This document shows, in pieces, positions 5,315 through 8,747 of a stretch of DNA of 8,747 nucleotides. Origin of the DNA: Campylobacter sp. UBA1713 (lineage in GTDB: Bacteria > Campylobacterota > Campylobacteria > Campylobacterales > Campylobacteraceae); assembly GCA_002317305.1 (NCBI GenBank), contig DCIZ01000105.1, positions 1 to 8,747 on the forward strand. The letters are read 5' to 3'. How positions within the stretch are numbered: the stretch's first letter is position 1; every line of letters begins with the position of its first letter. A model generated the notes under the pieces. That model was not told where the DNA came from, did not search any database, and saw only the letters and a program-made list of their open reading frames with translations. The translations under genes and the position numbers were made by a program.

Positions 5315-6501
5315 ACGGCACTTCGTTTTTGTAGCTCAAAATTTAAATTTTCGTCCAAAACAGGCAACAAAATCATGTTTTTTGGAACAGAAATTTCATC
5401 TGCTAAAAACATAGAATTTTCGTTTTTTGAGTATATCAAAACAGTAAAACTACATTTTTTCTTTTCACCAGCATTTTGTAGTAAATTTATCGCCTCCAAA
5501 ATCGTCTCGTTTTCTTTTTGAATTTTGAGTGCAACAGGAAGTCCCAAATAGTGTTTTTTCAAAAACGCATCGATTCCTCTATTTCGTTGGACGATGTCGC
5601 ATTCAAACTGGCTTAGGATTTTTAGCTCTCTTTCTGTTTTTGTTTTGTAAGAATCTACGCCAACTCGCAAAAGCGTTGAGTCTGTTTTAAACGGCGTGAT
5701 TAGTCGTTTTTGCGCCATCTCAACCGCATCTTTACTTATGTCAATCCCGACAAATTTACGCCCCAAAAGCTTTGCACTAACTAGTGTCGTGCCACTGCCA
5801 CAAAACGGATCTAGTACCAAGTCGCCTTTGTCTGTGCTGATTTTGATGATTCTTTCCAGTAGTTCAACTGGCTTTTGTGTCGGGTAGCCAGTTCGTTCTT
5901 TTGCCTTTGGGTTCAAAAAAGGAATCTCCCAAACGTCAGAGAGTGGAACGCCTTTTTTTGCTTTGCCGCTTACTATCTCGCCGTTGCTGTTTTTTTTGTA
6001 AACTGCTTTTCCAAATTTGTCTCTTTCTCGTTCTTGTAAAATTTGGTCTATGTTCGTGGTGGGCGAGTAGTCGCCGTAGATAGTGTTAAATTTAAAATTT
6101 TTTGTTTTTGAATACAAAAAAATCGTTTGGTGATTCGGCAACAAACCGTTTTGCGAATTTGACCATCTTTTGTAGCACCAAATGATCTCACTTCGAAAAT
6201 TCGTCTCGCCAAAAATTTCATCTAGCAGAATTTTTAAGTGCCACGAAGCCGAAGTGTCGCAGTGCAAAAAGAGCGAGCCAGTTGGTTTTAGGAGCTTTTT
6301 CATAGACAAAATGCGTGCTTTCATGAACGCCAAATACTCTTTTCTTGAGCTCCACGTATCTTTAAATTTGTAAATTTTGCCGTTTTTGTCAGATAGTTTT
6401 TGTGTTTTTTGTGTAAAAAATGGCGGATCTAAGTAGATCATGTCTACACTTTCACTTTCAAAAGTTGCCAAAATGTCTAAACAATCACCGTTAAATATCA
6501 C
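5302..6501 (-). CDS. Type II DNA adenine-N6/cytosine-N4 methyltransferase (beta class) of an ApaLI-type R-M system
   Basis: The start is set at GTG 6501: GGAG lies 6 nt upstream, and the GTG overlaps the endonuclease TGA (GTGA). The product, 399 residues, then starts at IFNGDCLDIL, the normal beginning of this family. A longer reading from 6579 would extend 78 nt into the endonuclease gene. Catalytic motif LDPPF is at residues 24-28, and GYPTQKP at 205-211 precedes the S-adenosylmethionine motif DPFCGSGTT at 231-239, the order of beta-class amino-methyltransferases. DPPF together with the presumed GTGCAC target suggests adenine N6 methylation. About 130 residues follow the catalytic domain and may be involved in target recognition. 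The final residues (AVSPF) and stop codon are formed by a dispersed repeat, so the native C terminus may have been slightly replaced. No lesion is seen; the gene is probably active. Confidence 0.9.
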   Translation of the reverse strand: MIFNGDCLDILATFESESVDMIYLDPPFFTQKTQKLSDKNGKIYKFKDTWSSRKEYLAFMKARILSMKKLLKPTGSLFLHCDTSASWHLKILLDEIFGETNFRSEIIWCYKRWSNSQNGLLPNHQTIFLYSKTKNFKFNTIYGDYSPTTNIDQILQERERDKFGKAVYKKNSNGEIVSGKAKKGVPLSDVWEIPFLNPKAKERTGYPTQKPVELLERIIKISTDKGDLVLDPFCGSGTTLVSAKLLGRKFVGIDISKDAVEMAQKRLITPFKTDSTLLRVGVDSYKTKTERELKILSQFECDIVQRNRGIDAFLKKHYLGLPVALKIQKENETILEAINLLQNAGEKKKCSFTVLIYSKNENSMFLADEISVPKNMILLPVLDENLNFELQKRSAVSPF

Positions 6502-7142
6502 TGCTCGCTCCTTAAATTTGCTATGTTTTTTAAGATTTCTAACAAATTTACGCCTGTGTATTTTTGGACGTAGCGCCACGCTTCATAGCCACAATAATAC
6601 TCGCCACCAACGTTGTTATACAGTTCTTTTAACGTCTTTTGAATGTTTTGTGCTTGACTTCTTTGTGGATAGTAAAACACGACACGTATGGGTTTGTAGC
6701 CATGCTCTTTTATGGATAAGATTCTCATCTTTTCTTTTGTGATGTGGTCGCCGTCTGTTGTGGCTTCTCGCCACTTAAATTCGTGTGCGTCAAGTCTCAC
6801 GAGACAGTCTATCTCAAATGTTTTTGGTTTCTCGCTAAATTTGTTTTGAATTTTGCATTTTGTGGCGTTTTCAAATTTGCTTTTAAAGCACAAAGTAGTA
6901 GCTTCTTCGAGAAACGCACCCGCATATTTGTATAAAAAACGACCTCTGTTTTGGTATATGTCTACACGTTCGCCCTCCATTTCTGAAATGCCAAGAATTT
7001 TGTAGATGAGGCGGTGAGAGTTGTCGTCTAGTTGCATTTCTCTATCTCTGTTTTGCATTTGAGTTTTTAGTTTTAGCTGGAATTTTTTGGCTAATTTGCA
7101 AATTTGCATTGCTATGCTTGTTTTGTTTATAGTGTTGTTCAT
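6498..7142 (-). CDS. ApaLI-family type II restriction endonuclease
   Basis: ATG 7142 (MNNTINKTSIAMQICKLAKKF) has AAGG 10 nt upstream and gives 214 residues; an in-frame ATG at 7181 is less likely for lack of a ribosome binding site. Recognisable family segments, from memory of the RE_ApaLI Pfam family, are IYQNRGRFLYKYAGAFLEEAT (residues 62-82), KTFEIDCLVRLD (107-118), EFKWREATTDGDHITKE (121-137), GYKPIRVVFYYPQRSQA (148-164) and NNVGGEYYCGYEAWRY (176-191). The D112...E121-x-K123 arrangement fits a PD-(D/E)xK nuclease core. ApaLI itself cuts G^TGCAC; the target here is inferred only. The gene precedes its methyltransferase in one operon, coupled by a 4-nt overlap. No controller gene is seen. 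Frame intact. Confidence 0.85.
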   Translation of the reverse strand: MNNTINKTSIAMQICKLAKKFQLKLKTQMQNRDREMQLDDNSHRLIYKILGISEMEGERVDIYQNRGRFLYKYAGAFLEEATTLCFKSKFENATKCKIQNKFSEKPKTFEIDCLVRLDAHEFKWREATTDGDHITKEKMRILSIKEHGYKPIRVVFYYPQRSQAQNIQKTLKELYNNVGGEYYCGYEAWRYVQKYTGVNLLEILKNIANLRSEQ

Positions 7143-7167
7143 TTTAAGATGCCTTTTTTTAAGATGT
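7143..7167 (-). promoter_or_regulatory. Direct repeat in the endonuclease leader, possible regulatory site
   Basis: TTTAAGATG occurs at 7143-7151 and again at 7159-7167 on the plus strand (CATCTTAAA on the minus strand), 16 bp apart. The proximal copy touches the start codon and the ribosome binding site lies between the copies. A regulator bound there would block translation or transcription of the endonuclease; this is inference from position only. Confidence 0.25.
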
Positions 7168-7263
7168 GTGTAGTTTATCATAAATTTTATAAAAATTTGA
7201 TTTGTTAAATTTTTGTGTAAAAAAGATGCGAATTTTTCTCTTTTTAAGTTTATTTTTCTCTTT

Positions 7264-7276
7264 TTTTTGGTAGAAT
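7264..7276 (+). promoter_or_regulatory. Promoter of the outer membrane protein gene
   Basis: A long T-rich tract containing two copies of TTTTTCTCTTTTT leads to GGTAGAAT, with -10 box TAGAAT at 7271-7276, 33 nt before the ATG. T-rich upstream DNA with an extended -10 and no -35 is the usual sigma-70 promoter form in Campylobacter. Confidence 0.6.
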
Positions 7277-7309
7277 CCGTTTTTATTTTAAATTTACAAG
7301 TGAAGTTGC

Positions 7310-8140
7310 ATGAGGCGAATTTTTACAAAAATTTTCTCTGTTGTTTTGTTTTTAGTGTGCGTTGCTAACGCAAATGAGCTAGACGGCGGTGCGGACGCGG
7401 GCGTTGTGGTTGTAGATTCTAGCGTTTCGGGCACGACTTTTAACGCAGATGCAAGCACGGCTGAAAAGCAAAATTCGCAAAAAAAGACAAAAAGTGGCTT
7501 TTTCTTTGCTACTGACTTGACTTTAAACGCCGCACCAAAACTTCACATAGTTCAGACAAACCCCTATACACAGGAGCAAACGAGCACGGACGTTCGTGGG
7601 CAAACTTTTGGTTTTAGTTTGTACCTTGGCATGAAATTTCCAAACCATAGATTTTATTTGGGTTATGGTGGATATTTTGGACCGACAGTAAACAAAAAAG
7701 AGGCTTACTGGTACGACAGAAATAAAGATCCTTTTGGAAGATACCCTTTTTGTGAGGACATAGAGGAGAGTTATGACACTTACTTGCTTGTGCTTGGTTA
7801 CGACTTTACGCCGCGAATTAGACAAGATACTAGGCTCATTTTAGGTGCTTTTGTCGGACTGGCGGAGTTTAGCAAAACGAGCAAATATCCAGAAGGTGCT
7901 GTCGATGAGCCGCCGACTTACTCAACTGACCTTTTTGTATATGGTGCAAAAGTTGGCGTTTCATATGAGTTTGGTAGCAGTTTTTCTGTGGATTTGGGCT
8001 TGCGTTACACGAGGCATTCTGGTGGCAAATATGAGACTGACGAGGAGACGAGTGCTGACGGCGTGAGTTACAGGCTAAAAGAAGAGGTTAAGCCGTTTGG
8101 CACGCTTGGTGCATTTGTGGGCTTGGCTTATACGTTTTAG
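7310..8140 (+). CDS. Predicted outer membrane beta-barrel protein
   Basis: The 276-residue product has a clear Sec signal peptide: MRRIFTKIFSVVLFLVCVANA, with cleavage likely after ANA (residue 21). A low-complexity stretch rich in A, D, S, T and K follows (22-62). From FFFATDLTLN (65-74) onward the sequence alternates hydrophobic and polar residues in strands separated by polar turns: GFSLYLGMKF, RFYLGYGGYFG, TYLLVLGYDF, RLILGAFVGLAEF, LFVYGAKVGVSYEF, FSVDLGLRYTRH, TLGAFVGLAYTF. It ends in phenylalanine, the outer-membrane insertion signal recognised by BamA. Roughly eight strands suggest a small OmpA-like or OmpW-like barrel. Ligand and role are unknown. The ribosome binding site is weak (TGAAG). 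It is transcribed away from the ApaLI operon and may share a transcript with the DUF4149 gene 64 nt downstream. Confidence 0.8.
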   Translation: MRRIFTKIFSVVLFLVCVANANELDGGADAGVVVVDSSVSGTTFNADASTAEKQNSQKKTKSGFFFATDLTLNAAPKLHIVQTNPYTQEQTSTDVRGQTFGFSLYLGMKFPNHRFYLGYGGYFGPTVNKKEAYWYDRNKDPFGRYPFCEDIEESYDTYLLVLGYDFTPRIRQDTRLILGAFVGLAEFSKTSKYPEGAVDEPPTYSTDLFVYGAKVGVSYEFGSSFSVDLGLRYTRHSGGKYETDEETSADGVSYRLKEEVKPFGTLGAFVGLAYTF

Positions 8141-8168
8141 CTTAATGCCAAATTTATAGAGAAAATGC

Positions 8169-8189
8169 TAAATTTAACGCTTAAATTTA
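8169..8189. promoter_or_regulatory. Perfect dyad just upstream of the DUF4149 ribosome binding site
   Basis: TAAATTTAA (8169-8177) and TTAAATTTA (8181-8189) are exact inverted copies with loop CGC, ending 4 nt before AAGGAG. It could be an operator or a weak leader hairpin between the barrel gene and the DUF4149 gene. No T-run follows to suggest a terminator. Confidence 0.35.
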
Positions 8190-8204
8190 TCGCAAGGAGT
8201 TTGT

Positions 8205-8705
8205 ATGAGGTTGGCTTTGGGGCTTTATTTGTTGATCTTAGGTGTGCTTTTGGGTTTGGAGGTCGCACTTGGGGCGTTGGTAGCACCTGTGGTCTTTTCG
8301 CCAGCGAAATTTTTGGGCGAGGGCGTGCTAACACACTTTCAAAGTGGCGTTTTGATGACGGCTATTTTTACAAAATACAACTCACTTTTGACGAGCACGT
8401 CATGGTTTATCGTCTTTTTTGAAGGGTTGGAACTCTTGAAAAAAGAGAGAAATTTGCGTGTGAAGTGTTTTGAGTTTGCGCTAGGTGTGGCAAATTTGGC
8501 TTTGGCTTTGCTTTTTGTTTACTATTTTACAGATGTAATAGTAGCGGCACAAGAGGGCGGGGCGGCACAGACGCAGACGGCGGAATTTGCTAGCACACAC
8601 AAAGGTAGCGAGTGGTGCATGGCGGCGATGATGTTGGTCCAGGTGGTGCTTTTTGTCTCAAAGAGCTTAAGCGCGCCAGCACGACAAAAAGGGTCGGTGT
8701 TTTGA
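8205..8705 (+). CDS. DUF4149 family integral membrane protein
   Basis: ATG 8205 follows AAGGAG (8194-8199) and encodes 166 residues. Four hydrophobic segments are visible at about 4-31, 59-75, 88-113 and 137-153. The N-terminal half has the pattern typical of DUF4149 proteins of Campylobacterota: small-residue-rich first helix (GLEVALGALVAPVVF), a short amphipathic loop (KFLGEGVLTHFQSGVLMTAIF), then the second helix. A polar, Q/T-rich loop (115-135) precedes the last helix. The function of the family is not established. The stop TGA at 8703 is immediately followed by a heptamer array, so its 3' end borders a repeat patch. Confidence 0.8.
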   Translation: MRLALGLYLLILGVLLGLEVALGALVAPVVFSPAKFLGEGVLTHFQSGVLMTAIFTKYNSLLTSTSWFIVFFEGLELLKKERNLRVKCFEFALGVANLALALLFVYYFTDVIVAAQEGGAAQTQTAEFASTHKGSEWCMAAMMLVQVVLFVSKSLSAPARQKGSVF

Positions 8706-8747
8706 TGCGGAGTGCGGAGTGCGTTCGGAATGCGGAATGCGGAATGC
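8706..8747 (+). repeat. Heptamer array (TGCGGAG/TGCGGAA units) running out of the window
   Basis: Two TGCGGAG units (8706-8719) are followed by TGCGTTCGGAA (8720-8730), two complete TGCGGAA units and a part. The junction AGTGCGTTCGGA (8718-8729) is identical to that at 4996-5007. The array begins on the last base of the DUF4149 stop codon and continues past the edge. Confidence 0.85.

Noticed and set aside
6502..6579. Longer N terminus for the second methyltransferase from ATG 6579
   Set aside because: It would extend 78 nt into the endonuclease gene and lacks family similarity; GTG 6501 has GGAG and a GTGA coupling overlap.

Overview
The window looks like a piece of a Campylobacterota chromosome, most likely the genus Campylobacter. 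This is inferred from AT-rich intergenic DNA full of AAATTT words, TAnAAT-type -10 boxes without clear -35 boxes, a single-domain malic enzyme and a DUF4149 membrane protein next to an outer-membrane barrel. No rRNA or tRNA is present to confirm it. Host-type genes (malic enzyme, barrel protein, DUF4149 protein) are interleaved with defence and stability modules.

Layout. (1) 1-1350: a MunI-type restriction-modification locus with the classical divergent layout. An MT-A70-type adenine methyltransferase runs leftward and is cut by the window edge. A small Xre-type controller (C) gene and an endonuclease gene run rightward. A C-box-like operator sits between the two promoters. The controller is out of frame at an A8 tract. 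The endonuclease keeps all MunI catalytic residues (D83, E98, K100) but has TGA at codon 12, so the methylase apparently outlives its nuclease. (2) 1517-3424, minus strand: a frameshifted antitoxin-like gene without a visible toxin, a complete HigB/HigA-type toxin-antitoxin pair, and an isopenicillin-N-synthase-family Fe(II)/2-oxoglutarate oxygenase directly behind higA. (3) 3562-3782: a 213-bp non-autonomous element with terminal inverted repeats and a TAAA duplication, just upstream of the malic enzyme gene (3806-4987). (4) 4988-5301: a repeat patch built of period-7 arrays in both orientations plus copies of a dispersed GAAGAATC-type repeat. (5) 5302-7142, minus strand: a second, apparently intact R-M system, with an ApaLI-family endonuclease translationally coupled to a beta-type N6/N4 methyltransferase. 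(6) 7310-8705: an outer-membrane beta-barrel protein and a DUF4149 membrane protein, followed at the window end by another period-7 array.

Taken together this is a hot spot where two R-M systems and one or two toxin-antitoxin systems lie among housekeeping genes, with repeat arrays and a mobile element at the joints. The most unusual points are the decaying MunI locus with its operator preserved, two independent +1 lesions in A8 tracts, and the heptameric arrays, which share a conserved C(G/A)GA core and a common leader sequence.
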